In this document: piece by piece, positions 50,381 to 58,586 of the stretch
Layout of the letters: every line of letters begins with the position of its first letter
Numbering within the stretch: position 1 is the first letter of the stretch
Source: JACVRW01 sp963757815
GTDB taxonomy: Bacteria; Actinomycetota; Thermoleophilia; Solirubrobacterales; Thermoleophilaceae
NCBI GenBank assembly: GCA_963757815.1
Contig: CAVWSN010000008.1
Coordinates: forward strand, 52,182 to 116,181
Length of the DNA stretch: 64,000 nt
Direction of reading: 5' to 3'
The notes under the pieces: generated by a model
What the model saw: only the letters and a program-made list of their open reading frames with translations
Databases searched by the model: none
Told to the model about the DNA's origin: nothing
Translations under genes and position numbers: made by a program

Positions 50381-52090
50381 GTGACGAGACTGCTCGACCA
50401 GCCGCTGGCGGGTGCGGAGTTCCTCGCCGTGGACACCGAGACCAACGGGCTCGGGGGCGATCTGTGCGAGCTCACCGAGGTCGGCGCCGTGTTGGTGGGC
50501 GGAGGCGAGCTGCACGAGACATTCGACTCGCTGGTCCGGACGGAACGGCCGCTCTCGCGTGGGATCCAGCGCTTCACCGGCATCACGCAGGGCATGGTCG
50601 ACGGGGCGCCGCCGCCCGAGGAGGTGCTCCCGGAGCTGGCCGATCTGCTCGAGGGCCGGGTCTTCGTCGGGCACAACGCCCGCTTCGATCTGGGCGTCCT
50701 GCGCCAGGCGTTCGAGCGGGTGGGGCTCGACTGGCCCAACCCGCCCGCGCTTTGCACGGTCACGCTCGCGCGCAGGTTCGCGCCGCTCGCCCGCCGCCGC
50801 TCGCTCGCGCCGCTGGCCGACTCGCTCGGGATCGAGGTGACCGAGGTGCACCGGGCGCTGCCGGACGCGCTCACCTGCGCGCGTGTCCTTTGCGCGCTGT
50901 TCCCGCGGCTGTGCGCGAACGCGCCGACGGTCGGCGACGCCGTGGCGCTCCTGCGCGGGCGGCGCCGGGCCCGGAAGACCGAGCCCCACGAGCGGATCCC
51001 GCCCGACCAGCGGCCCGATCTCTCGACGCTCCCCGACGACCCGGGCGTCTACATCTTCCGTGACGAGCGCGGGCGGCCGCTGTACGTGGGCAAGTCGGTC
51101 TCGCTCCGCACGCGCGCGCGGGCCCACTTCTGCGCGCCCGCGGGCTGGACCGAGCGCGCCGAGATCGTCGACTACCGGCCAACCAACTCGGAGCTCGGCG
51201 CGCTGGTGCTCGAGAACCGGCTGATCAAGGAGTGGAGGCCGGCCGGGAACAGGGCGCTCAAGCGCACCGAGCGCTACTGCTACCTGCGCTGCCGGCTCGA
51301 CATCCCGTATCCGGTGCTCGACGTGGCCGCCGAGCCGGCTCCCGGGCACGCCGTGAACATCGGGCCGCTCGGCAGCCGGCCCCTGGCGCGCGAGCTGGCG
51401 GACCAGCTCACCTCGCTGTACCGCCTGCGCCACTGCGGGCGCAGGCTGAAGCTCCGCGAGCACCCCTCCGCATACGGGCAGATGGGGCGCTGCGTCTCCC
51501 CCTGCCTCGGCGATCTCGACCCGAACGCCTATCGCCGCCAGGTGGACGCCGCGCTCGCCCACTTCGAGGAGCCCGGCGCCGGCGAGGCGCTGATCGCGGA
51601 GATCGACCGGCGCATGCGCGAGGCGGCGGTCGCGCAGCGCTTCGAGCGCGCGGCGGCGCTGCTACGCCGCAAGGAGCGGCTCGCCTGGGTGCTCGAACGG
51701 CTCGACGGCATGCTGCGAGCCACCCACGCCGCGCCGCGGCTGGTGCTCGCGCGGCATCCGGTGAAGGAGCGCTTCGACGCCTTCTGGATCGTTCAGGGCA
51801 GGCTGGTGGACTGGGGGCCGCTGCCTGGCCCGACGGAGCTGGCCGCGCGCACCGAGGCGGCGCTCGCGCGGCCGCTCGGGCGCACGGTCATTCCCGTGGA
51901 CGAGGTCGACGAGCTGAGGATCGTGGCCGGCTGGATCGCCGAGCACGAGCCGCCCGTCCTCGAGCTCGATCCGGCGCCCTCGGAGCCCGACCTGCTGCGT
52001 TTCGCTGCCGCGTCTACGCCCGCTGCGCCGGAGCTCGCTCCGCCACCGCTTTCAGGTTCTCGAGCGAGCTCTGCAGCCACGAGCTCATGA
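50381..52090 (+). CDS. DnaQ-like DEDDh exonuclease fused to GIY-YIG (UvrC/Cho-like) nuclease
   Basis: 569 aa. N-terminal exonuclease: FLAVDTETNGLGG (D, E), VGHNARFDLG (D) and HRALPDALT (H, D). From about residue 215 the GIY-YIG domain: LPDDPGVYIFRDERGRPLYVGKS, with the metal glutamate in VLENRLIKEWRP; then the UvrC-like region with CVSPCLGDLD. The arrangement is that of the mycobacterial Rv2191-type proteins, possibly an alternative incision plus trimming enzyme. Start GTG 50381. The last 26 codons overlap the convergent SRPBCC gene and look non-conserved. Confidence 0.9.
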   Translation: MTRLLDQPLAGAEFLAVDTETNGLGGDLCELTEVGAVLVGGGELHETFDSLVRTERPLSRGIQRFTGITQGMVDGAPPPEEVLPELADLLEGRVFVGHNARFDLGVLRQAFERVGLDWPNPPALCTVTLARRFAPLARRRSLAPLADSLGIEVTEVHRALPDALTCARVLCALFPRLCANAPTVGDAVALLRGRRRARKTEPHERIPPDQRPDLSTLPDDPGVYIFRDERGRPLYVGKSVSLRTRARAHFCAPAGWTERAEIVDYRPTNSELGALVLENRLIKEWRPAGNRALKRTERYCYLRCRLDIPYPVLDVAAEPAPGHAVNIGPLGSRPLARELADQLTSLYRLRHCGRRLKLREHPSAYGQMGRCVSPCLGDLDPNAYRRQVDAALAHFEEPGAGEALIAEIDRRMREAAVAQRFERAAALLRRKERLAWVLERLDGMLRATHAAPRLVLARHPVKERFDAFWIVQGRLVDWGPLPGPTELAARTEAALARPLGRTVIPVDEVDELRIVAGWIAEHEPPVLELDPAPSEPDLLRFAAASTPAAPELAPPPLSGSRASSAATSS

Positions 52091-52457
52091 TGCGGCGGCC
52101 CGCCAGCGCGCCAAAGACCTTCATCCCGATGCTGTGAGGCTCGATGCCGAAGTTGCCCTCGACGAAGGTTCCGCCCTGCGCCTCGGTGAGCACGAAGCGG
52201 GTAGTGACCCCGGTGCCCTCGCAGTAGATCGAGACCTCACGGCAATCATCGAGCTGCTCGAGGAGGAGCTCGTGCTCCGTGGCCCCGAAGGGGCCCTTGA
52301 CGACTCCCCGGTAACGGCAGCCCTCCCTGATGTCGGCGCATTCCGCCTCGATGACGTCCGGCCACCAGCCGGCGTGGCGGTTCGGGTCGCCGACAAGCTC
52401 CCAGACGCGCTCAACCGGAGCGTCGATGTGCGTTTGCTGCGTGCTCGACCGGACCAC
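52014..52457 (-). CDS. SRPBCC-family (polyketide cyclase/Coq10-like) protein
   Basis: 147 aa from GTG 52457 (VVRSSTQQTHIDAPVERVWELVGDPNRHAGWWPDV). This is the standard start of START/SRPBCC lipid-binding proteins, followed by alternating strands (GVVKGPFGATEHELLLEQ, VSIYCEGTGVTTRFVLTE, GGTFVEGNFG) and the long C-terminal helix (SSWLQSSLENLKAVAERAP). A longer TTG start at 52505 would overlap the pabB promoter and is less likely. Binds a hydrophobic ligand; no specific role evident. Confidence 0.85.
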   Translation of the reverse strand: MVRSSTQQTHIDAPVERVWELVGDPNRHAGWWPDVIEAECADIREGCRYRGVVKGPFGATEHELLLEQLDDCREVSIYCEGTGVTTRFVLTEAQGGTFVEGNFGIEPHSIGMKVFGALAGRRIMSSWLQSSLENLKAVAERAPAQRA

Positions 52458-52500
52458 CCGGACATTCTGCCATCCCGGGCTCGGCAGGAAGACAAATAGG

Positions 52501-52506
52501 TACAAT
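52501..52506 (+). promoter_or_regulatory. -10 box of pabB-pabC
   Basis: TACAAT, a perfect TAnnnT/TATAAT-like box, ends 10 bases before ATG 52517. No ribosome binding site follows, so the transcript should be leaderless or nearly so. Confidence 0.5.
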
Positions 52507-52516
52507 CGCGCCGCGC

Positions 52517-54627
52517 ATGCGCCCTCCCAGCCGTGCCCGCCTGCTCAGGATCCCGCTCGAGGGCGACGTGCCCGCGCACCGCGCCTCGCTGCTGGTTCGC
52601 GGGGATCAGCGCCCGTTCACGCTCGCCGGAGCGTGGGCCGGCGGCGGCGCGCTCGTGGGATCGGAGCCGCTCGCGGTCGCCGGGTCCGATGAAGACCCGT
52701 TCGACGTCCTCGACGTGCAGCCGGAGGTGGAGTTCGACGGCCACGATGGCGCGGTCGGCGGGGGCTGGTTCGGCTTTCTCGGCTACGGACTCGGGGCGCG
52801 GCTCGAGCCGGTGCCCCCCTCCCCGCCGCGGCCCGTGCCGCTGCCGGAGTTCGCGCTCGCCTTCTACGACCACCTGCTGCACCTGGATGCCGAGGGCCGC
52901 TGGTGGTTCGAGGCGCTCTGGACCGAGGAGCGCGATGCGGCGCTGCGCGAGCGCCGCGAGCGGCTGTCGGGACGGCTCGTGGCGGGCGTGCGCGAGCGGC
53001 CGGTCTGGGTCGGCACGTTCAGACCCGCGGCGCCTGGTGCAGCGGGGCAGCTCGCCGCCGTGGCGGCGTGTCGCGAGCGGATCGCCGCCGGAGAGATCTT
53101 CCAGGCGAACCTGTGCCTGCGGCTCGACTCCCGCTTCGAGGGGAACCCGGCCGACCTCTTCGCACGCGTCACGCGCGAGCTCGGCCCCCGTCACGCCGCG
53201 TTCGCCGGCGGCCCCTGGGGGGCCGTCTGCAGCCTCTCGCCCGAGCTCTTCCTGCGCCGCCGCGGCCGCGAGGTGCTGAGCGAGCCGATCAAGGGGACCG
53301 CCCCGCGCGACGACGAGGGCCGGCTGCGGCTCACCCGGTCGGTCAAGGACCGGGCCGAGAACGTGATGATCGTCGACCTCATGCGCAACGACCTCGGGCG
53401 CGTATGCGAGTACGGCTCGGTCCGCGTGCCCGAGCTGACGGCCCCGCGCCCCGCCCCCGGGGTATGGCATCTCGTGTCGAGCGTCACCGGCACGCTGAGG
53501 CCGGAGGTGGGCGACGGCGAGCTCCTGCGGGCAACGTTCCCGCCCGGGTCGGTCACGGGCGCGCCCAAGATCCAGACGATGCGCGTGATCGCCGAGCTCG
53601 AGGCGAGTGGGCGCGAGGCGTACACGGGGGCGATCGGCTACGCGAGCCCCATCGCCGGGCTGGAGCTGAACGTGGCCATCAGGACGCTCGAGGTCAGCGG
53701 CGACCGCATCTGGCTCGGCGCGGGCGGCGGCATCACGTCCGGGTCCGATCCGCAGGCCGAGCTCGAGGAGTGCTTCCTCAAGGCGAGGCCGGTGATCGAG
53801 GCGGCCGGCGGGCGCCTTGCGGACACGCACGCCCCGCCCGCGCCGGCGACCGACGCCCCGCAGCCGGCCCTCGCGCTCGCCGGCGGCGCGGACCGGCCCG
53901 ACCCGGCGCTCGGCGTGTTCTCGACGATGCTCGTGCGCGGCGGCCGGGTCGTCGATCTCGACGCCCACCTGGGCCGGCTGCGCCACAGCGTCCGAACGCT
54001 CTACGGGCGCGACCTGCCGCGCGAGCTCGAGAGCCGGGTGCTGGAGGCCGCCGCGCGCGCACCGTTGCAGCGCCTGCGCGTGCTTGCGCGTGCCGGACGC
54101 CGGCGGGCTCGGCGTGACCATCGAGGCGGACGAGCTGCGGTCGGAGCCCGACTCGGAGCCGCGTGGCGCTGGCGCCGGCGGTCCTCCCCGGGGGTCTCGG
54201 CGAGCACAAGTGGATCGACCGCCGCCTGCTCGCCCGGCTGGAGCGCAGGCTCGGCGGCGTGCCGCTGCTCGTCGACCACGACGGCCACGTCCTCGAGGCC
54301 GCCTTCGCAAACGTGTGGATCGCCGAGGGAGAGACGCTCGTCACGCCCCCGCTCGACGGCCGCCAGCTGCCCGGCACCGTCCGGGCGGCGCTGCTGGCCG
54401 CCGCCCGCGACGTGTTCGAGGTGCGCGAGGAGGCGGTCACGCTCGAGCGCCTCGCCCGGGCGGACGAGATCCTCCTCAGCTCCTCTATTCGCGGCGTCTA
54501 CCCGGGCACGCTCGCCGGGCGGAGGGCTGCGCGCTTCGAGATCGGCGCCCGGCTCGTCGCGGCGCTCGAGGAGCGCGCGGCGGCGGCCGCACGTGCCCGC
54601 CCGAGCGGGCGCGCGGTCATCCGCTGA
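52517..54627 (+). CDS. pabBC: Aminodeoxychorismate synthase component I fused to aminodeoxychorismate lyase (PabB-PabC; frame broken twice)
   Basis: The PabB part spans about 440 residues and has the diagnostic EPIKGTAPR lysine motif (anthranilate synthases have PIAGT), DRAENVMIVDLMRNDLGRVC, and FPPGSVTGAPKIQTM. A linker leads to a BCAT/PabC-like fold: GVFSTMLVRGGRVVDLDAHLGRL, then shifts near 54090 and 54160 through VPDAGGLGVTIEADELRSEP and LGEHKWIDRRLLARLERR, which holds the PLP lysine. Together they turn chorismate into p-aminobenzoate (with a separate PabA glutaminase). The breaks are probably indel errors. Bifunctional PabBC is known in several bacteria. Confidence 0.87.
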
Positions 54628-55207
54628 GGTCGCGCGCGGCTTCCCGGGCCGAGGCGGCCCGGGCTCTCGCGTCCATTGCCCGGGCGAGCTCCTCGGCCTC
54701 GGGCCGGGCCTCGAGATTGATCTCCACGAGCGTCGCCGCGGAGGCCGCCGCCGCCTCCGCGATCAGCACTCCGGCGACGGCGTCGCCACCGACGGCCGGG
54801 CCCGCCGCGGCCGCCAGCTCGGCCCCGATCTCGGCCACCTCGGCGGCAGCCTCCGCGATGGCGAGCGGGGCCATGCTCGCCCGCGTGAGCGCAGCGTCGA
54901 GCCGGCCGGCGCGCTCCGGGTCGTCGCGTGGCAGCCGCAGGGCCTCCAGCACCGGCCCGTAGGACGAGAGCTCACGCTCGGCCAGCTTCAGCGCCTGCCC
55001 GCGGAGGGCCGCCAGCCGATCGGGCAGGTCCCTACGAGGCCTGACCGCCGCGTCCGCGCGGCCCAGCTCGATGCGCGCCACCATCTCGACCAGCGCGGCG
55101 CCGAGCGCGCACGCAGTGGCGGCCGCCGAACCGCCTCCAGGGGCGGGGGTCGGCGCTGCCACCTCGTCCAGGAACGAGCCCAGCGGCTGCTCGGCGAAGC
55201 GGTCCAT
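54617..55207 (-). CDS. Formimidoyl-THF cyclodeaminase / methenyl-THF cyclohydrolase (FchA-like)
   Basis: 196 aa. The family start DRFAEQPLGSFLDEVAAPTPAPGGGSAAATACALGAALVEMVARI is complete, with the four-helix bundle after it (RAGRLDAALTRASMAPLAIAEAAAEVAEIG) and AVGGDAVAGVLIAEAAAASAATLVEINLEA. These enzymes interconvert methenyl-, formimino- and formyl-folates. It is convergent with pabBC (11-base overlap) and next to the dioxygenase/GcvT-like genes, which fits a one-carbon cluster. FchA versus FTCD-type activity cannot be separated by eye. Confidence 0.88.
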   Translation of the reverse strand: MDRFAEQPLGSFLDEVAAPTPAPGGGSAAATACALGAALVEMVARIELGRADAAVRPRRDLPDRLAALRGQALKLAERELSSYGPVLEALRLPRDDPERAGRLDAALTRASMAPLAIAEAAAEVAEIGAELAAAAGPAVGGDAVAGVLIAEAAAASAATLVEINLEARPEAEELARAMDARARAASAREAARDLSG

Positions 55208-55238
55208 CCGCGGCGATGCTATTGCGGTAGCCTCGCCT

Positions 55239-55252
55239 GAACGAATTCGTCC
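55239..55252. promoter_or_regulatory. AATTCGT-type operator upstream of the dioxygenase gene
   Basis: Core ACGAATTCGT (55241-55250), a perfect 10-bp palindrome, 16 bases before ATG 55267. A TAGCCT -10-like box (55228-55233) precedes it, so the site would lie at the transcription start. Related sites: 56240-56249 and 58478-58491. Confidence 0.55.
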
Positions 55253-55266
55253 ACAGGGGAGATGCG

Positions 55267-56145
55267 ATGACGACGGCGCTGGGTGCGGGCGTCCTCGAGG
55301 ACGTCAGCGACGAGCAGGTGGAGAGCTTCCGCCGCGACGGCTTCCTGATCATCGAGGAGGGCTTCCTCTCGCCCGCCACCGTCGAGGTACTGCGTGATCG
55401 CTTCGCGGCGCTCTTCCGGGGCGAGTACGCCACCGGCATCGCCCCGGACGAGGTCAACTGGAAGGAGGGTCGCGATCCCGAGGACCTGACGCGCCAGATC
55501 TGCAACGGCTGGCGTTCGGACGACCTGATCGCCGCGCAGGTGCTGAGCGAACGGACCGGGCGCATCGCCTCCAAGCTGATGGGCTACCGCGGCACGCGCA
55601 TGGTCCAGGACAACTGCCTCTGGAAGCCGCCCGGGGCGCGCTCGCTCGGGATGCACCAGGACGCCTCCTATGCCGGATACCTCGTCCCTCCCGAGATGAT
55701 CACCTGCTGGGTCGCGCTCGACGACACCCAGCCCGGCGGCGGCACGGTCGAGCACGTGAGGGGATCGCACCTCTGGCCCAAGACGCCGCCGGACAGGGGC
55801 AGCTTCCACGCGCCGGAGGACTGGCTCGCGCCGATGGCGGCCGCGACGCCGGAGGGGGTCGAGCCGGAGCGGGTGCCGGTGGTGGTCAAGGCCGGCGGCT
55901 GCGCTTTCCATCACGGCTGGACGTTCCACGGATCGGGACCGAACGAGGCGACGGTCGAGCGCCGCTCGCTCGTCACGCACATGACGCCGGCGGAGGCGCG
56001 CTTCCACCCCACCGACGTGGACCTGATCTACTCGCGCTACCGCCGCCGCGGCGATCTCTCGCTCGACGAGTCGTTCTTCCCGGTGCTCTGGGACGAGAAC
56101 GGCGGCCGCAGCGCGTGGCTCTCGTCGCTGCCCGAGCTGCCCTAA
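55267..56145 (+). CDS. Phytanoyl-CoA dioxygenase (PhyH) family Fe(II)/2-oxoglutarate oxygenase
   Basis: 292 aa. The iron facial triad is seen in LGMHQDASYAGYL (HxD) and FHHGWTFHGSGPNEA (second His), with the 2-oxoglutarate arginine in VERRSLVTHM. The start DVSDEQVESFRRDGFLIIEEGFLS is typical of PhyH-like enzymes, which hydroxylate CoA esters or small molecules such as ectoine or alkyl-amines. GGGGAGA ribosome site. Next to a GcvT-like gene with a similar operator, it may oxidise a methylated substrate whose one-carbon unit goes to folate (inference). Confidence 0.9.
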   Translation: MTTALGAGVLEDVSDEQVESFRRDGFLIIEEGFLSPATVEVLRDRFAALFRGEYATGIAPDEVNWKEGRDPEDLTRQICNGWRSDDLIAAQVLSERTGRIASKLMGYRGTRMVQDNCLWKPPGARSLGMHQDASYAGYLVPPEMITCWVALDDTQPGGGTVEHVRGSHLWPKTPPDRGSFHAPEDWLAPMAAATPEGVEPERVPVVVKAGGCAFHHGWTFHGSGPNEATVERRSLVTHMTPAEARFHPTDVDLIYSRYRRRGDLSLDESFFPVLWDENGGRSAWLSSLPELP

Positions 56146-56237
56146 ACGAGCGATAGCCGGCGCCCAGCACGAAGCCGCTGCTCAGCGCGCCGCCGATGGA
56201 CTTGTCCCGGCGAGCCGACCTGGGATAGGGTGCCGCT

Positions 56238-56251
56238 GCACAAATTCGTCC
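56238..56251. promoter_or_regulatory. AATTCGT-type operator upstream of the GcvT-like gene
   Basis: Core ACAAATTCGT (56240-56249), followed by CC as at 55251. It sits 22 bases before ATG 56272 and just after a TAGGGT -10-like box (56226-56231), the same layout as at 55239-55252. Confidence 0.5.
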
Positions 56252-56271
56252 ATCCGGAGAGGGGAGTGTAA

Positions 56272-57393
56272 ATGCCGGAGCTCAAGCGGAGCGCCTTCTA
56301 CGACGTGCAGGACCAGCTCGGCGCGGCCTGGACGGATTGGGAAAACTGGGCCTGGGCGGACTATTTCGGGGACGCCACGGCCGAGCACGAGGCCACGCGC
56401 AACGCGTCGAATCTCTGGGACGAGTCGCCGCTGCGCAAGTGGGACATGAAGGGCCCCGACGCGCTCGCCCTCGCCGACGTCCTGTTCACGAACGACATGG
56501 CCGCGCTCGAGGTCGGGCAGGTGCGCTACGGCGCGATCTGCGACGACGACGGCCAGATGATCATGGACGGCACGATCTTCAAGCTCGGCGACGAGCACTG
56601 CTTCTCGATCACGAGCTACGACTCGGACCTCGACTGGTTCCGGCAGGTGGCGTCGGACCGGGGGCTGAACGTCGAGATCGAGGACGTGACCGAGGCCATG
56701 CCCCACCTCCAGGTGCAGGGCCCGAAGTCCCGCGAGATCCTCGCTCCCCTGGTGGAGGGCCTAGACCTGGGTTCGCTGCGCTATTTCAGGTTCGAGCCGG
56801 ACGCCAAGGTCGCCGGCATCGACTCTCTCGTCTCGCGCACCGGCTACTCGGGTGAGCTCGGCTACGAGCTCTATTGCAAGCCCGAGGACGCGGCCGATCT
56901 CTGGAACGCGGTGCTCGATGCCGGCAAGCCGCAGGGAATGCTGCCGATCGGCCTGTCCGCCATCGAGACGCTCCGGATCGAGTCCGGGCTGCTGTTCCCC
57001 GACATCGACTACTTCCCGCACAAGACGGACCCCTACGAGGTGCGCCTCGACAGGATGGTGAAGCTCGACAAGCCGGGCGACTTCGTCGGCAAGGCCGCGC
57101 TCAAGCGCATCGCCGAAGAGGGGACGCCGCGCCTGCTCACGACGCTCGAGCTCGAGGGGAGCGAGACGCCCGAGTACGGGGCGGCGGTGACGCAGGACGG
57201 GCGCGAGGTCGGGATCGTGCGCAGCCCATGCGAGAGCCCCACGCTCGGCAAGCAGATCGCCATGGCCGCCATCGACCGCGACCTGAACAGCGAGGGCACC
57301 GAGGTCGAGGTGGCGCTGGGCGACGGGACCGTGAAGGCCACCGTCGCGGCGTTCCCCGTCTACGACACCGAGAAGACGCGACCGCGGTCATGA
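56272..57393 (+). CDS. GcvT-like aminomethyltransferase-family protein (folate-dependent methyl/one-carbon transferase)
   Basis: 373 aa. GcvT-fold folate domain: YFGDATAEHEATRNASNLWDESPLRKW, GAICDDDGQMIMDGTIFKLG, MPHLQVQGPKSREIL, GYSGELGYELYCKPEDAADLW and GLSAIETLRIESGLLF. There are no gcvP/gcvH genes nearby, so this is one of the stand-alone family members that move a one-carbon unit from a substrate to tetrahydrofolate (DmdA-like or O/N-demethylase-like). Ribosome site GGAGAGGGG. It converges with the CoA-lyase gene (34-base overlap). Confidence 0.88.
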   Translation: MPELKRSAFYDVQDQLGAAWTDWENWAWADYFGDATAEHEATRNASNLWDESPLRKWDMKGPDALALADVLFTNDMAALEVGQVRYGAICDDDGQMIMDGTIFKLGDEHCFSITSYDSDLDWFRQVASDRGLNVEIEDVTEAMPHLQVQGPKSREILAPLVEGLDLGSLRYFRFEPDAKVAGIDSLVSRTGYSGELGYELYCKPEDAADLWNAVLDAGKPQGMLPIGLSAIETLRIESGLLFPDIDYFPHKTDPYEVRLDRMVKLDKPGDFVGKAALKRIAEEGTPRLLTTLELEGSETPEYGAAVTQDGREVGIVRSPCESPTLGKQIAMAAIDRDLNSEGTEVEVALGDGTVKATVAAFPVYDTEKTRPRS

Positions 57394-58433
57394 CGGCCGG
57401 GGGGCTCACGCCCCCCGGACCCCCCGGTGGCACCTGGCCGGTCTGAGTTGGGCCTGGCCTCGCTTGGCTCGCGCGCCTCGATCTGCTCGAGCTTCGCGAG
57501 CAGGTTCTCGGCCATCCTGATCGAGGCAGCGTCGATCAGGCGGCCGTCGAGGGAGACCGCGCCCTTGCCATCCGCCGCGGCGTCGCGCATCGCGTCGATG
57601 ATGCGGCGCGTGCGCTCGACCAGCCGCGGCGCGGGCGTGAACACCTCGTTCGCGAGCTCGATCTGCGAGGGGTGGATCGCCCACTTGCCCTCATAGCCGA
57701 GCACGGCGGAGCGCCGGGCGGCAGCGAGGTAGCCCTCGCGATCGGTGAAGTCCCCGAACGGCCCGTCGATCGGGCGCAGCCCGTGCGCGCGGCAGGTCAC
57801 GGCGATCCTCGACAGCGGGTAGTGCCACTGGTCGCCCCAGTGCCGCTCGCGCTCCGGGGTGCCGTTCGGATCCGTGAGCACCGAGTAGTTGGGGTCGACG
57901 CCGCCGATCGAGGCCGTGTGGCTCTGAATCGACGCCGCGTAGTCCGCCACCCCGAAGATCATCGCCTCCATGCGCTCCGGGCATGCGGTCGCGATCTCGT
58001 CGACGTTCACCATCCCGATCGCGGTCTCGATCAGCACGGCGAGCCCGACCTGGTGCTCGAAGCCCATCGCCTCCTCGATCTGGGACAGGAGCGTGGCCAC
58101 GAGGTGGACGTCACCGGCGCCGCTGACCTTCGGGATGACGATCGCGTCGACGGTCTGCCCGGCCTGCTCGACCACGTCGACCACGTCGCGGTAGCACCAG
58201 TGGGTGTCGAGCCCGTTGATCCGAACGGACACCGAGCAGGCCGTCCAATCGAGCTCCCGTAGGGCATCGATGATGTTCAGCCGCGCCTGCTCCTTGTCGT
58301 CGGGCGCCACCGCGTCCTCCAGGTCGAGCATGACCACGTCCGCACCCAGCCCCGGCGCCTTCTCGAGCATGCGCACGTTGCTGCCGGGAACGGCCAGCTC
58401 GCTTCGATGGAGTCGCGTCTTGGTCGGCTTCAT
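57360..58433 (-). CDS. HpcH/HpaI (CitE-like) CoA lyase, probable malyl-/methylmalyl-CoA lyase
   Basis: 357 aa from ATG 58433 (MKPTKTRLHRSELAVPGSN). Family motifs: GADVVMLDLEDAVAPDDKEQAR, VSVRINGLDT, IVIPKVSGAGDV, LIETAIGMVNVDEIA, GVADYAASI and KWAIHPSQIELANEVF. These place it with L-malyl-CoA/beta-methylmalyl-CoA lyases, enzymes that release glyoxylate. Glyoxylate is the co-substrate of the divergently encoded aminotransferase. A perfect AGACAAATTTGTCT palindrome lies in the shared upstream region. The last 15 residues are Gly/Arg-rich and may be read-through into the convergent gene. Confidence 0.9.
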   Translation of the reverse strand: MKPTKTRLHRSELAVPGSNVRMLEKAPGLGADVVMLDLEDAVAPDDKEQARLNIIDALRELDWTACSVSVRINGLDTHWCYRDVVDVVEQAGQTVDAIVIPKVSGAGDVHLVATLLSQIEEAMGFEHQVGLAVLIETAIGMVNVDEIATACPERMEAMIFGVADYAASIQSHTASIGGVDPNYSVLTDPNGTPERERHWGDQWHYPLSRIAVTCRAHGLRPIDGPFGDFTDREGYLAAARRSAVLGYEGKWAIHPSQIELANEVFTPAPRLVERTRRIIDAMRDAAADGKGAVSLDGRLIDAASIRMAENLLAKLEQIEAREPSEARPNSDRPGATGGSGGREPPGRHDRGRVFSVS

Positions 58434-58477
58434 GGAGAGAACTAGAGCGGGGCTTCGTCCCGACGGCAAGCCGGAAT

Positions 58478-58491
58478 AGACAAATTTGTCT
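58478..58491. promoter_or_regulatory. AGACAAATTTGTCT operator between CoA lyase and aminotransferase
   Basis: A perfect 14-bp palindrome whose core ACAAATTTGT matches the ACRAATTYGT pattern of the sites at 55241 and 56240. It lies 45 bases upstream of the CoA lyase start and about 95 bases from the divergent aminotransferase start. Confidence 0.6.
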
Positions 58492-58515
58492 GGTCACTAC
58501 GCGCGGATCGATATA

Positions 58516-58528
58516 TAGGTTTTTCTTT
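58516..58528 (+). promoter_or_regulatory. TAGG-TTTTCT box, possible LysR site 1
   Basis: TAGGTTTTTCTTT, preceded by an AT-rich ATATA stretch that stands out in this GC-rich DNA. It matches 11 of 13 positions with TAGGGTTTTCTCT (complement of 60691-60703) just upstream of the lysR gene. LysR proteins commonly bind both their own and target promoters. Confidence 0.35.
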
Positions 58529-58586
58529 CATCCATTGGCGAAATTCTTAGGTTGAACCTGATGGGAGGATCGGGCAGGCTGAGAGT

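Noticed and set aside
52517..55240. Single 907-codon PabB protein continuing to 55240
   Set aside because: After about 54090 the frame turns into Arg/Ala/Ser shadow sequence, while PabC motifs continue in the other frames to 54627; the rest is antisense to the cyclodeaminase gene.
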